A stretch of 32,565 nucleotides of DNA, from positions 1-32,565 of the IMG/VR virus record IMGVR_UViG_3300018080_000419, one strand, 5' to 3'. Below, in pieces: positions 1 to 7,680 of this stretch. The notes under the pieces were generated by a model, which worked only from the letters and a program-made list of their open reading frames with translations, was not told the DNA's origin and made no database searches. This DNA comes from a virus. Position 1 is the stretch's first letter. Each line of letters starts with the position of its first letter. Position numbers and translations under genes: made by a program.

Positions 1-42
1 GCCGACCTCCCCGGTTGATTCATTGCGGTTCTGGTTGTCCAT
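1..42 (-). CDS. 5' end of an unidentified gene (partial)
   Basis: Only the first 14 codons lie in the window, reading MDNQNRNESTGEVG. The start is supported by a good ribosome site (AAAGGAG) a few bases upstream on the minus strand and by a TGATG overlap with the stop of the preceding gene, which is typical of translational coupling. It continues the leftward operon headed by the primase-helicase. Nothing can be said about function from so short a piece. Confidence 0.6.
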   Translation of the reverse strand, partial: MDNQNRNESTGEVG

Positions 43-338
43 CAGTTTCTCCTTTGTTTCGGCGGCACCTCATCTTTGACGTTGGAAAGAGGGAGGTGCA
101 ACAGTGCAGCAACCCTGTGATCCGTTTCCACGTTCTGCCGCAAGGTCAACCGCCCTTCCTCAACCGCACGTTTTACGAACGGCCCAAGCAACCCGAGTTG
201 GTTGCCGTAGTTCGTCATCTTCTGGTGGATGTACGAAATGCTGTTTCCCGCGTAGGTTTGGTTTGCCAGTTCACGCTCCAAGTGTCCAACCTGGTCGCGC
301 AGCTCATTCAAGTCATCCAGTTCAATGTCAACCTTCAT
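42..338 (-). CDS. Small helical protein of unknown function
   Basis: 98 aa when started at the ATG at 338, which has a strong GGAAAGGAG site 8 bases upstream; an upstream in-frame start adds nine residues but has no comparable site. The N-terminal third (VDIELDDLNELRDQVGHLER) has the heptad spacing of a short coiled coil, suggesting an oligomer or scaffold-like role. The rest is basic and lacks catalytic motifs. It lies 45 bases downstream of the exonuclease gene and its TGA overlaps the ATG of the next gene, so it belongs to the leftward operon. Function not recognised. Confidence 0.75.
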   Translation of the reverse strand: MKVDIELDDLNELRDQVGHLERELANQTYAGNSISYIHQKMTNYGNQLGLLGPFVKRAVEEGRLTLRQNVETDHRVAALLHLPLSNVKDEVPPKQRRN

Positions 339-383
339 TGTCGTTCTCCTTTCCAACAATCCCATCGACGGTTTTGTTTTCCT

Positions 384-1016
384 CTAAATAGCATTGAATC
401 GTTTCAACATACGACGATAACATTCAGCTGTTGCAATGCAGTCTTGAAGAGCATCATGTGCTTTTCGATTTTTAAGATCTAATCGACTACACAGAGCGCC
501 AAGACTTACTTTAGCGTAAGGAACTTTCTCAGCATGATAAGCCATACCGTCGTTGATCAAGAGTGAGAAAGTCATCGTGTCACGGGCGTGTCCATGAAAA
601 ATGTTGTTGTATTCCTCGAACCCCAACCATGATTTCACAAATCCTTGATCAAAGCCAAGGTAATTGTGTCCAAGTGGGATGATGTATTTTCGAGCGCCGC
701 TTGGGGTACAAGGAAGTCCGAGCTTGTCAACCCAATCAATAAACAGATCGCGGGCAACAAGAGGATCAAAACCCGTTCTCATGATTTCAGTGATGTCTGT
801 ACTGGTTACTGTTCGTGCAGCTTTTTCCCATCTTTCAGGATGGTCAGGCTTCATATTGACATAGAAAGGTTGTACGTCCTCACGCGGGAAAAGATTTGAA
901 TCCAAAGGTAATACAGCGATCTGAAAAATCTCATGCCAGCCAGCTTCAAGTCCCGTGGTTTCAACGTCTACCACACACATCTGTGATCCATTCCAATGTT
1001 GCATTGATATACCCAT
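384..1016 (-). CDS. DEDDh-family 3'-5' exonuclease (DnaQ/RNase T-like)
   Basis: 210 aa. The three motifs of the DEDDh family are in order: Exo I VVDVETTG (Asp17, Glu19), Exo II GHNYLGFDQGF, and Exo III HDALQDCIATAE with the catalytic His and final Asp. Enzymes of this fold remove nucleotides 3'-5' from DNA or RNA with two metal ions; in a phage replication operon it may proofread or trim ends. The ATG at 1016 follows AAGGAG by 6 bases; a GTG one codon earlier is also possible. The upstream methylase stop is 3 bases away, so the two are coupled. A second DEDDh exonuclease is encoded at 25632. The substrate (DNA or RNA) cannot be told from sequence. Confidence 0.9.
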   Translation of the reverse strand: MGISMQHWNGSQMCVVDVETTGLEAGWHEIFQIAVLPLDSNLFPREDVQPFYVNMKPDHPERWEKAARTVTSTDITEIMRTGFDPLVARDLFIDWVDKLGLPCTPSGARKYIIPLGHNYLGFDQGFVKSWLGFEEYNNIFHGHARDTMTFSLLINDGMAYHAEKVPYAKVSLGALCSRLDLKNRKAHDALQDCIATAECYRRMLKRFNAI

Positions 1017-1019
1017 CAC

Positions 1020-1895
1020 TTACTCCTTAATATAAAGTGCTTCTTTTGCTGTAGAGCGTTTAGCTACATGTGCTAAATGTTCTTTCTTATTACCTTCAAC
1101 GGAACTCAAACTTTGAATTGAAACGAACGCATCCCAAGTATGAACATGATCCCAACCAAACTGATCATAAAGATCATTTTGATAAGCTGACACAGCAACG
1201 TAACCTTTACAATCAAACACCACATCAAGCATATCACGATGTTGTTGTCGTGTCAACTCATGTCGGTAAACACCTTCACTTGAATCCACGTATGGCGGAT
1301 CAAGATAAAAGACAGTATCATAATCATCATAATCCTTGATACATCTTTCCCAATCAAGATTCTCAACTTGAACATTACGAAAACGTTTATGCACTTGTTC
1401 TAGGTGCGGGATTTTGTTAATCACTTTACCGGATAGTGTGCCGGCTCCACTTGTGGAACGTCCCCAATTCCTTCCAAGACCGCCGAAGGAATAACACACC
1501 ATTGAGTACCAGCGACATGCACGTTCTACGTCGTCATGGCAGTTTTCCCACGTTGCTTTCATCCAAACAAAATCCTCGCGTGAGTGTACTGATAAACGCA
1601 ACCATTCACACATGCGTTTGAACTTTTCTGGATCACGCAAGCAACGATAGAATGCTACAACACCCGCGAAACGATCATTAAAGACATCTAATTTAGAATT
1701 GTGTCTTGCAAGAAGCACAGCGCCCGACCCGCCGAACACTTCAACATACTTATTGCGATATGGTAACACAGATGTTATTTCTTTAATTGATCGACTCTTG
1801 CCACCAGGATATGGAAATGGTGCTCGGACAATTTCGTCTCTTGAACCAGTGCTTGTTGATCGATCTAAATCCTCTAACTTATCAAATAGGCTCAT
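1020..1895 (-). CDS. Dam-type (D12 class) DNA adenine-N6 methyltransferase
   Basis: 291 aa, the usual length for Dam-like enzymes. Residues 27-33 (FPYPGGK) form the N-terminal AdoMet/DNA motif, 53-58 (VFGGSG) the glycine-rich AdoMet loop, and 199-202 (DPPY) the catalytic motif IV of N6-adenine methylases. It would methylate adenine in a short site, probably for protection from host restriction or for marking phage DNA. ATG 1895 follows GGAGGAG and overlaps the TAA of the upstream gene by one base. A second, only distantly similar enzyme of the same class lies at 8205 in the rightward operon. The recognition site cannot be read from sequence. Confidence 0.92.
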   Translation of the reverse strand: MSLFDKLEDLDRSTSTGSRDEIVRAPFPYPGGKSRSIKEITSVLPYRNKYVEVFGGSGAVLLARHNSKLDVFNDRFAGVVAFYRCLRDPEKFKRMCEWLRLSVHSREDFVWMKATWENCHDDVERACRWYSMVCYSFGGLGRNWGRSTSGAGTLSGKVINKIPHLEQVHKRFRNVQVENLDWERCIKDYDDYDTVFYLDPPYVDSSEGVYRHELTRQQHRDMLDVVFDCKGYVAVSAYQNDLYDQFGWDHVHTWDAFVSIQSLSSVEGNKKEHLAHVAKRSTAKEALYIKE

Positions 1896-2476
1896 TACTT
1901 CTCCTCCGTGTGATGTTTTGCATCGATGCCCACTGGATTAAAATGAAAATTTTCATGTGACTGAAAACAAAACCAAAGGCACATAAACTGTGCAACTCTA
2001 ACCAAGTAAGCAAGATTACCAGTTTGTTCATATAATTCAAGTTTGTTGTCAATATAGACTGTTGTGGCTGTTGGTCCGATGTGGGCTTTTGGGTGGTTCC
2101 CTTCTTCAAACTCAAGTAACATCATGTTTGCAACATCAATAAGATGTTCCCCGTTTCCCGTTTCACGAAAAAGTCTTATGCGTTCTTTGGCACTTGATAT
2201 TCTATCCCAGTTTTTCTTACCTTCAGCATGTAATAGACCATATCGAAATGCTCCTTGAACCAAACGATTCTTCATCAATTGTAGAAAATATTCATCAACA
2301 GCATCATAAGGTGCGTTTTGAATCATAAGATTCTCGAATCGGGGAGACCACTCTGTTTGGATTAGAGAATCAAACAATGGCATTTGATTTGTATCATAAT
2401 TCCAAACAGTAGTTTTCTCTAATAGACGTTTACGCAATGATTCTCGAATCATTTGTTGTGGATATTCGCTTTCCAT
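1895..2476 (-). CDS. Conserved phage-type helical protein with an internal repeat
   Basis: 193 aa from the ATG at 2476, which has AAGGAG about 9 bases upstream. Two stretches resemble each other: LFRETGNGEHLIDVANMMLL and LYEQTGNLAYLVRVAQFMCL. The TGN-x3-L-x-D-x-AN pattern is one I associate with unannotated helical phage proteins next to replication genes; it recalls, without matching, MazG-like nucleotide pyrophosphohydrolases. No metal-binding EExxE signature of MazG is seen. The first 47 bases overlap the end of the small gene upstream. Function unknown; a nucleotide-pool role is only a guess. Confidence 0.8.
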   Translation of the reverse strand: MESEYPQQMIRESLRKRLLEKTTVWNYDTNQMPLFDSLIQTEWSPRFENLMIQNAPYDAVDEYFLQLMKNRLVQGAFRYGLLHAEGKKNWDRISSAKERIRLFRETGNGEHLIDVANMMLLEFEEGNHPKAHIGPTATTVYIDNKLELYEQTGNLAYLVRVAQFMCLWFCFQSHENFHFNPVGIDAKHHTEEK

Positions 2477-2648
2477 ATAACCACACTCCTTGCTGTTCAA
2501 TAGTTTCAATACCAGGAAGTTCTGTGACATGAACAGCAATGATTCGAGAATCATCTAGTTCAATCACACATCTTTCCTCATTGTTAAAAGCCAGCATTAA
2601 CAATTTCAAGTCATCTGGATGAAGTTGTTTAACGATTTGGTTAATCAT
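2430..2648 (-). CDS. Small unknown protein coupled to the primase-helicase
   Basis: 72 aa from the ATG at 2648, whose GGAGGAGG ribosome site lies inside the last codons of the primase-helicase gene; the two overlap by 8 bases. Residues DDSRIIAVHV mid-protein and NDSRIIA at the C-terminus repeat the same peptide with different Ser and Arg codons. No domain recognised. Its 3' end overlaps the next gene by 47 bases, so the true C-terminus should be treated with caution. Confidence 0.65.
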   Translation of the reverse strand: MINQIVKQLHPDDLKLLMLAFNNEERCVIELDDSRIIAVHVTELPGIETIEQQGVWLYGKRISTTNDSRIIA

Positions 2649-5349
2649 TGATTGGTACCTCCTCCAAATACTTCTCACGAGAGACATACTTAAAGTCTTT
2701 TCTCTCTAAGTCAGTACCAACCCAACCAATATTACCAACATAAAACTGCATATCTTTGTGTCGTCGTCCTTTAGGATATTGTGGTGGTAAGGACTTACCT
2801 ACACGTTGCTTTGTCCACATCCTTGACTCATCTGGATCAACCCAATCAATGAATCGTTCATACAAATCACTGAACTTAATCATGTGACCATTGATGGGCA
2901 TACATTTTTCTTCAATGAATCGTTCAAGCGGTGTTTGATTCATTTCTTGAGCTAAGACTTTATCTTCTGTTTCAATGACAGGGATGTGGAGTCGATCATT
3001 AGATTCGGGAATCTCTAACCGAAGAACCTCAGCTATGAAGTCCGGTGCTTCTTTCTCCAACATATCCAATAGTCTTTTCTTAGGGATCAAGTCTAATGGT
3101 TCGAGAGGCTCAACATAACACATTGTGATTCGAGTATCCCCAGGGAATATTGGACACGCTTGATGATCATTAGCACACTGAACCCAATGTGTGGTGTTGG
3201 GTATGTGATACGGGGTTTCACCTTTCCTGTGTAAAAGAATCTCACGAGATGTAACCCAATCCTTAATCTTGTTGTATGCTGACGTATTCTTACGCAAATC
3301 TGTTTCTTCAATAATATTGAGAACTGTACCTTCAAGCTCAGCATTGAATCCAGATTGAGATGTGAGAGCAGCATCCGCTCGCTTGTATCCCGTAGTGAGA
3401 AGCACGCTTAATGCCTCATGGAAAATAGATTTACCACTATTCTGTGGGCCGTAGAAAAATAGAAATGGTAAAGGTTCTTCGGGTTCTTGGAAGAATGATG
3501 CTATCCAACACTTTAGATAATCCGCACCAGTGATAATACCATTGGCTCTACACCAAGCATTATGTTTTACCGTTTGATCAAGACCCGAACCACAATGCTT
3601 CAAAACTTTTTGCCAAGTACCATATTCTAAAGACTCAGTATTTTCTGATGGTGCAAATCTGATCTGTACAGCATTCCTATTCCAACGCCTGTTTCCTGGA
3701 TATTCTGGTTGGAAAGGTTTGTTTACAAGAATCCATGCTTTGAAGATTGATGATCCAACAATCACAGAACACTCTTTACTGGAATAACCCAACGATAAAA
3801 GTGCTTGTTTAATGTGGTTCAGTGGTTCACGCCTCCACATACCTTCGGACTTTATTGTCCACCCACAATCCTCGCCTTGTTCGGATACAATATGTCTGAT
3901 GATGTCATCATGGTTCGGGACTTCGGGTTCCACAGACTCAACAACACGAGTGTTATAGATACGTGTCCAAGGCTTATTACCTTTCGCAAGCCACCCTTGC
4001 ATATCTACATTGTCACCATCTTGCTTATCGATTTCGCAAATCAATCTACCGTCTTTGTGTTGTTTCAATACAGCTTGACGACCATTTAATGATGGATGAA
4101 AATTCAAAGATACACCAAGGAGTCGTGCAGCTTCAGAAGCAATCTCAGCTTCACGAAACATGAATCCACCTTTCGTATCTTCAATTCCGCCTTTGGCTCT
4201 ACATGCAGTTCTGAAATCGGGTTCCTTGTTAAAATAACATCTTGTCCAACCAGAGCCATCTTGATCCCAAGACGGGTGTTCATTTACACCACGCGTATAT
4301 CTACGCACACCCCACGCACCATTACGCAAGGGAAATAGAAAACAATTATAGTCTCCATGCTCTCGACCCTCAGATAGTGTTTCAAAATAACCACGACAAT
4401 TCAAATCTTCATGTGCTTTCTTGAGGTCTGAGGTGTGAGCCACGAGGAGATGATTATCTGTATCCCACCAACAGTTACCACCATGCTCACGCAGATAATT
4501 GAAAAGTTTCTTGTGTTCTTCATCTAATTGAATATGTGTACGTTGGCTACACAAATCTTCAAACTCGTCAACTTCTCTTTCTTCAATGTCACTATGTTTT
4601 ATGCGTCTTGAAGAACCTTTAATGACATTAAGATGGTCTTTCCAGTTTGTTGGAATTTCTGTTAAGACCTCACCTTCTTTGATAAGTTTCAATCCTTGTG
4701 TACCACGCATCTTACGATGCCATACCCACATGTTACTCCCGCATACGTCTACCTTGGATGCAAAATCAAAGCCAGTAATTGCGGATAGAGTTCCGAGGAT
4801 TGAACGTGCTAAAGCTGCGTGTTCACTGTGGTTTTCTGTAGGTACATTATCCACGAACACATAAAGATGTAATCCTTTACCAGATGTTGATTTGCGAATC
4901 GTCACCCACGACACATCATAAGCAGCTTTCTGAATTTCGTGTAATTCTTCACTAGTCAGCTTCTTGCCATGTTTATCTGAGTGTCCTGTGATAGCGTCAA
5001 AATCGAAAGCAACCCACTCACTAAGACGTTTCTCCCAATTCCAACCTGTCATACCGATAGCTTCAACGTGTTCAGCTAGGTCAAATTTGATTTCCGTATC
5101 ATTGAACTCTGGTTCTGACATGGCATTCCAAGGTATGCGAAATGATTTCCACGTCGTTATACCATCAGTCCAACCATTCCATTTTCGGCCACGGTAGTCA
5201 CCGTTAATACGCTCACCATTATCTTGGGCAACATTAACCTGGCACTCCATGCCATAGTGATATAGATTGGCCAAATCACTGTGAGTGGAATGATTTAAAA
5301 ATCTGGCAATAGCTTCTGTCTTTGTTGGCATTGGGATTTGATTCTCCAT
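2641..5349 (-). CDS. Primase-helicase: AEP-type primase fused to SF3 (D5-like) helicase
   Basis: 902 aa. The N-terminal half has archaeo-eukaryotic primase signatures: FDFD with metal-binding Asp116 and Asp118, then KSTSGKGLHLYVF with His161. The C-terminal half is a superfamily 3 helicase: Walker A GPQNSGKS (Lys640), acidic Walker B VLNIIEE, a sensor Asn in WVQCAND, and a likely arginine finger in GDTRI. Such proteins synthesise primers and unwind DNA at the fork. It heads the leftward operon, 50 bases from the promoter in the 32-bp repeat. Its ATG has no clear ribosome site (AAACAAG precedes it), so the start is somewhat uncertain. Domain assignment is firm; priming activity is inferred from the family. 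Confidence 0.92.
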   Translation of the reverse strand: MENQIPMPTKTEAIARFLNHSTHSDLANLYHYGMECQVNVAQDNGERINGDYRGRKWNGWTDGITTWKSFRIPWNAMSEPEFNDTEIKFDLAEHVEAIGMTGWNWEKRLSEWVAFDFDAITGHSDKHGKKLTSEELHEIQKAAYDVSWVTIRKSTSGKGLHLYVFVDNVPTENHSEHAALARSILGTLSAITGFDFASKVDVCGSNMWVWHRKMRGTQGLKLIKEGEVLTEIPTNWKDHLNVIKGSSRRIKHSDIEEREVDEFEDLCSQRTHIQLDEEHKKLFNYLREHGGNCWWDTDNHLLVAHTSDLKKAHEDLNCRGYFETLSEGREHGDYNCFLFPLRNGAWGVRRYTRGVNEHPSWDQDGSGWTRCYFNKEPDFRTACRAKGGIEDTKGGFMFREAEIASEAARLLGVSLNFHPSLNGRQAVLKQHKDGRLICEIDKQDGDNVDMQGWLAKGNKPWTRIYNTRVVESVEPEVPNHDDIIRHIVSEQGEDCGWTIKSEGMWRREPLNHIKQALLSLGYSSKECSVIVGSSIFKAWILVNKPFQPEYPGNRRWNRNAVQIRFAPSENTESLEYGTWQKVLKHCGSGLDQTVKHNAWCRANGIITGADYLKCWIASFFQEPEEPLPFLFFYGPQNSGKSIFHEALSVLLTTGYKRADAALTSQSGFNAELEGTVLNIIEETDLRKNTSAYNKIKDWVTSREILLHRKGETPYHIPNTTHWVQCANDHQACPIFPGDTRITMCYVEPLEPLDLIPKKRLLDMLEKEAPDFIAEVLRLEIPESNDRLHIPVIETEDKVLAQEMNQTPLERFIEEKCMPINGHMIKFSDLYERFIDWVDPDESRMWTKQRVGKSLPPQYPKGRRHKDMQFYVGNIGWVGTDLERKDFKYVSREKYLEEVPIND

Positions 5350-5377
5350 CTTGTTTATATAATCAAATCATAATTGA

Positions 5378-5432
5378 ATAAGCATAGAGTCTCTCCATAA
5401 TGTATAACGGTCAAAACTTGCAAAACTTGCAT
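5378..5432 (-). promoter_or_regulatory. Candidate phage promoter P1, leftward, before the primase-helicase
   Basis: Read on the minus strand this is ATGCAAGTTTT, 11 bases, then CCGTTATACATTATGGAGAG. The same layout recurs at P2 (5587) and P3 (30988), each just upstream of the first gene of a transcription unit and pointing into it. The conserved blocks sit about where -35 and -10 elements would. Three independent positions upstream of operons make a promoter the best reading; recognition by the phage sigma factor at 16739 is inference. Confidence 0.6.
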
Positions 5433-5618
5433 AACTAACTAACTAACTAACCCTATTTTTGTTATTGTGTGAAGAGTAAAAACATATTTTATTTTCTTTC
5501 AGTCAGAAACATATTTTCAGTCAGTTAGTTGTAAAGTTACACGCGGGCGCGTCAATATTTATATATATTTATATATTATTGCGCCCATGCAAGTTTTGCA
5601 AGTTTTGACCGTTATACA
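5401..5618. repeat. Perfect 32-bp inverted repeat around an AT-rich core (possible origin)
   Basis: Arms 5401-5432 and 5587-5618 are exact reverse complements over 32 bases. Between them are (TAAC)5 at 5432-5451, an imperfect inverted match to it near 5518-5533 (CAGTCAGTTAGTTG), and a run of almost pure A/T (5551-5580) bracketed by GGGCGC at 5545 and GCGCCC at 5581, which could form a hairpin. The arms contain the outward promoters P1 and P2. AT-rich DNA framed by repeats between primase and ParB genes is a plausible replication origin, but this is not proven by sequence. Confidence 0.6.
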
Positions 5619-5628
5619 GTATAGTGGT
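5587..5628 (+). promoter_or_regulatory. Candidate phage promoter P2, rightward, before parB-like gene
   Basis: Sequence ATGCAAGTTTT, 11 bases, CCGTTATACAGTAT, then AGTGG. It is identical to P1 over 32 bases and matches P3 at 30 of 36 aligned positions with the same spacing. It could also pass as a weak sigma70 promoter (TTGCAA, 18 bases, TATAGT at 5619-5624), which would place the start near 5630, exactly at the base of the structured leader. Confidence 0.6.
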
Positions 5629-5741
5629 GGAAAACGTCACAAGTGAGGAAAGCAGAATCAAATCCAAACATGATTTGATTATTCTTACAGGATGCGAAAT
5701 CATTAAAGATCGCAAGTGATTAAAGAATCCGTGACGTTTCC
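5629..5741 (+). ncRNA. Candidate structured 5' leader RNA with pseudoknot
   Basis: A closing stem pairs GGAAAACGTCAC (5629-5640) with GTGACGTTTCC (5731-5741): 11 pairs with one bulged A. Inside, AGAATCAAATC at 5654-5664 pairs with GATTTGATT at 5672-5680 (9 pairs, 7-base loop). TGCGA (5693-5697) pairs with TCGCA (5710-5714), and its loop AATCA (5698-5702) can pair with TGATT (5717-5721), an H-type pseudoknot. GGAT 5690-5693 and ATCC 5727-5730 could also pair. It starts where P2 would begin transcription and ends 30 bases before the AAGGAG of the ParB-like gene. It may be a leader, riboswitch-like or protein-binding RNA. No known class recognised. Confidence 0.5.
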
Positions 5742-5784
5742 ATGTATCTCTATTAACAATGCGATCATATAAGGAGTTTCTTCT

Positions 5785-6849
5785 ATGTCAGAAGAACAAG
5801 CACCCCAGGTTGAGGAGACCGAAGCTGTGGATGTTACCGCCCCGAAACACAAAGTTCAAGAAATCCCTTTGGCAGAGATTCGGGAAAATCCGAAAGCCCT
5901 GCGCGATGTGGATAAGGAAACCGAAAGCTATCAAGCGATGGTTGATTCCGTTCGGGATCGCGGTATCTTGAATCCGGTTGTTGTTCGCAAGTCCAAAGAT
6001 GAAGATACGGGAGAGAAATTCTTCCAGCTTGTTGATGGTTTGCATCGTGTTACCAGCGCCCGTGATGCTGGTCTTACCACTGTTCCTGCGAATGTGATTG
6101 CTGCATCTGATGAAGAAGTTCTCGAACTTCAGATCATCGGGAATATTCACAAGGTCGAAACCAAACCCCACCAGTACGCGACTCAGCTGAAACGCATCAT
6201 GGGTCTCCGTCCCTTGATGACCATGAGTGAGATGGCGCGTAAGGTCAATCAGTCTGAGCAGTGGGTTCGGAATCGTCTTTCGCTCGTCAAGATCAAGAAT
6301 CCGAAAATTGCCGACGCTGTTGACAATGGTCAGATTCCGCTGGCGAATGCTTATGCCCTCACCAAACTGCCGGAAGAAGAACAAGTGGCCTTCATGGATA
6401 TGGCCATCACCGAACCAGCTGAGAAGTTTGTTGATATCATCAACGAACGAGCAAAAGAAATTCGTGATGCCAATCGTTCTGGCCAAAACTCAAAGCGTGA
6501 GTTCAAACCCGTTGCCTTCATGCGCAAGATGACAGAAGTCAAGAAAGAAGCTGGCATGATTGACGGTGAGAAGGGCGGCGAAGCTGCCAAGGCTCTTATT
6601 AAGGAACTCAAGATCGAGTCTCCTGAACAGGCCGCCGCAACTATGGTCAAATGGATGCTTCATCTGGATGATCTTTCCGTTGATTCCCAACGTGTAGAGT
6701 GGGAAGCTAACGAGAAAGAAAAGGCTGAACGTTCCGCTCGCCGCAAGGCACAGCGTGAAGCTGACAAAGCCAAGAAGAAGGCTGAAGAAGCTGAAGCCGC
6801 CAAGAAAGCTCAGGCTGAAGCTGAAGCTGAATTGGCCAATTTGGGTTAA
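5785..6849 (+). CDS. ParB/Spo0J-like DNA-binding protein
   Basis: 354 aa. Residues 23-110 form a ParB N-terminal domain with the nucleotide-binding box DGLHRVTSARDAG (84-96), followed by the NIHKVETKPHQYA segment in place of the usual ENxQR box, and a helix-turn-helix around 145-170 (MSEMARKVNQSEQWVRNRLS). The C-terminal 50 residues are an Ala/Glu/Lys-rich predicted coiled coil, different from the usual ParB dimer domain. ParB proteins bind palindromic parS sites and clamp DNA with CTP; phage homologues may instead act in gene control. ATG 5785 follows AAGGAG by 8 bases and a 155-base leader from P2. No ParA is seen in the window. A second ParB-like protein is at 11058. Confidence 0.88.
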   Translation: MSEEQAPQVEETEAVDVTAPKHKVQEIPLAEIRENPKALRDVDKETESYQAMVDSVRDRGILNPVVVRKSKDEDTGEKFFQLVDGLHRVTSARDAGLTTVPANVIAASDEEVLELQIIGNIHKVETKPHQYATQLKRIMGLRPLMTMSEMARKVNQSEQWVRNRLSLVKIKNPKIADAVDNGQIPLANAYALTKLPEEEQVAFMDMAITEPAEKFVDIINERAKEIRDANRSGQNSKREFKPVAFMRKMTEVKKEAGMIDGEKGGEAAKALIKELKIESPEQAAATMVKWMLHLDDLSVDSQRVEWEANEKEKAERSARRKAQREADKAKKKAEEAEAAKKAQAEAEAELANLG

Positions 6850-6863
6850 GAATTATTGTTAAT

Positions 6864-6888
6864 GGTGGGGTGTAATTTGCACCCCACC
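6864..6888 (+). terminator. Strong hairpin after the ParB-like gene
   Basis: GGTGGGGTG (6864-6872) pairs perfectly with CACCCCACC (6880-6888) around a 7-base loop. Only TT follows, so termination without Rho is likely partial. It may set the level of downstream expression or protect an RNA 3' end. Confidence 0.5.
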
Positions 6889-6922
6889 TTCCTCACACAT
6901 AGTACATAAGGACATACACATC

Positions 6923-7621
6923 ATGGCAAAGAAGAACGAAGACGCCGTTGCACCAGTCGAAGAAACCGCAATGACTACCGTGGATGATTTGGAAAATCTT
7001 CCAACCGTTCACGAGGACAGCGATTTTGATGATCTGACACAAGCCGGCGACTATTTGCCTCGGTTGCAATTGGCTTCGGCCAACTCAGACCTGGTGACTG
7101 ATGAAGTCGTTCCTGCGAATGACTTTGCCTTGGTCTATGATAAGTCAACAGCGGATTCACTTGGAAAAGAGGTGGACTGCATCATGTTGGACTATCGTGC
7201 CAAGGCTCTTGATACGGGATCAGATGAACCTGTATCAGTCTTTGATCGTTCACATCCGGAGTTTGAGCGGATAAAGAAACAGTCCGATATCAAAGATTCG
7301 GGGTGCATGTTTGGGCCGGAGTTTCTTGTTTATATCCCATCTGTTGAGAAGTTCGCAACATTCTTCTGTTGCAGTAAATCACTGCGTCGTGAAGCACGAC
7401 GTTTCCGTGATTCAATGAAGCGACCAATCACGTTGTTTGGCCGTAAAGTTGAAACACCAAAATACAAATGGTGGATTGCTACACTGAAAGAATGTTCAAC
7501 TCCTTTCGCCCTGCCTCCAAAGGCAGAGATAATGAAGCAGTTGGAGCAGTTCCAAAATCCGCCAGCACCGGAAATCGGTGAGCGTGTTGAAGATGATGCT
7601 GATACAGGACGCGAAGTCTAG
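6923..7621 (+). CDS. Conserved phage protein, possibly replication-linked
   Basis: 232 aa. The core runs from LPRLQLASANSDLV (about 45) through DSLGKEVDCIMLDYRAKALD, DSGCMFGPEFLVYIPS and KYKWW to STPFALPP near residue 195. I recognise this order of motifs from unannotated phage proteins beside replication and recombination genes; a single-stranded DNA-binding-like role is possible but not shown. The N-terminus (about 40 residues) and C-terminus are acidic and probably disordered, the latter as in many ssDNA-binding proteins. It sits between two hairpins, which may give it a separate, abundant transcript. No ribosome site better than AAGGA at 6909 is seen. Confidence 0.75.
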   Translation: MAKKNEDAVAPVEETAMTTVDDLENLPTVHEDSDFDDLTQAGDYLPRLQLASANSDLVTDEVVPANDFALVYDKSTADSLGKEVDCIMLDYRAKALDTGSDEPVSVFDRSHPEFERIKKQSDIKDSGCMFGPEFLVYIPSVEKFATFFCCSKSLRREARRFRDSMKRPITLFGRKVETPKYKWWIATLKECSTPFALPPKAEIMKQLEQFQNPPAPEIGERVEDDADTGREV

Positions 7622-7632
7622 TTCAACCCGTG

Positions 7633-7656
7633 GTGAGCACCCTTCGGGGTGCTCAC
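7633..7656 (+). terminator. GC-rich hairpin with TTCG tetraloop
   Basis: GTGAGCACCC (7633-7642) pairs perfectly with GGGTGCTCAC (7647-7656) closed by the very stable TTCG loop. The tail TACTTATCACTT is only moderately T-rich, so this is a likely but possibly leaky terminator or an mRNA-stabilising end for the gene before it. Confidence 0.6.
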
Positions 7657-7680
7657 TACTTATCACTTAGAGAGAAGCAA

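Noticed and set aside
5641-5700. Small RNase P RNA (GAGGAAAG and ACAG words)
   Set aside because: Only short word matches to the conserved RNase P regions; spacing and the paired P4 core do not fit.
5788-6486. 232-codon open frame antisense to the ParB-like gene
   Set aside because: A shadow produced by codon use of the real gene; no ribosome site, and the sense-strand protein has a clear family.
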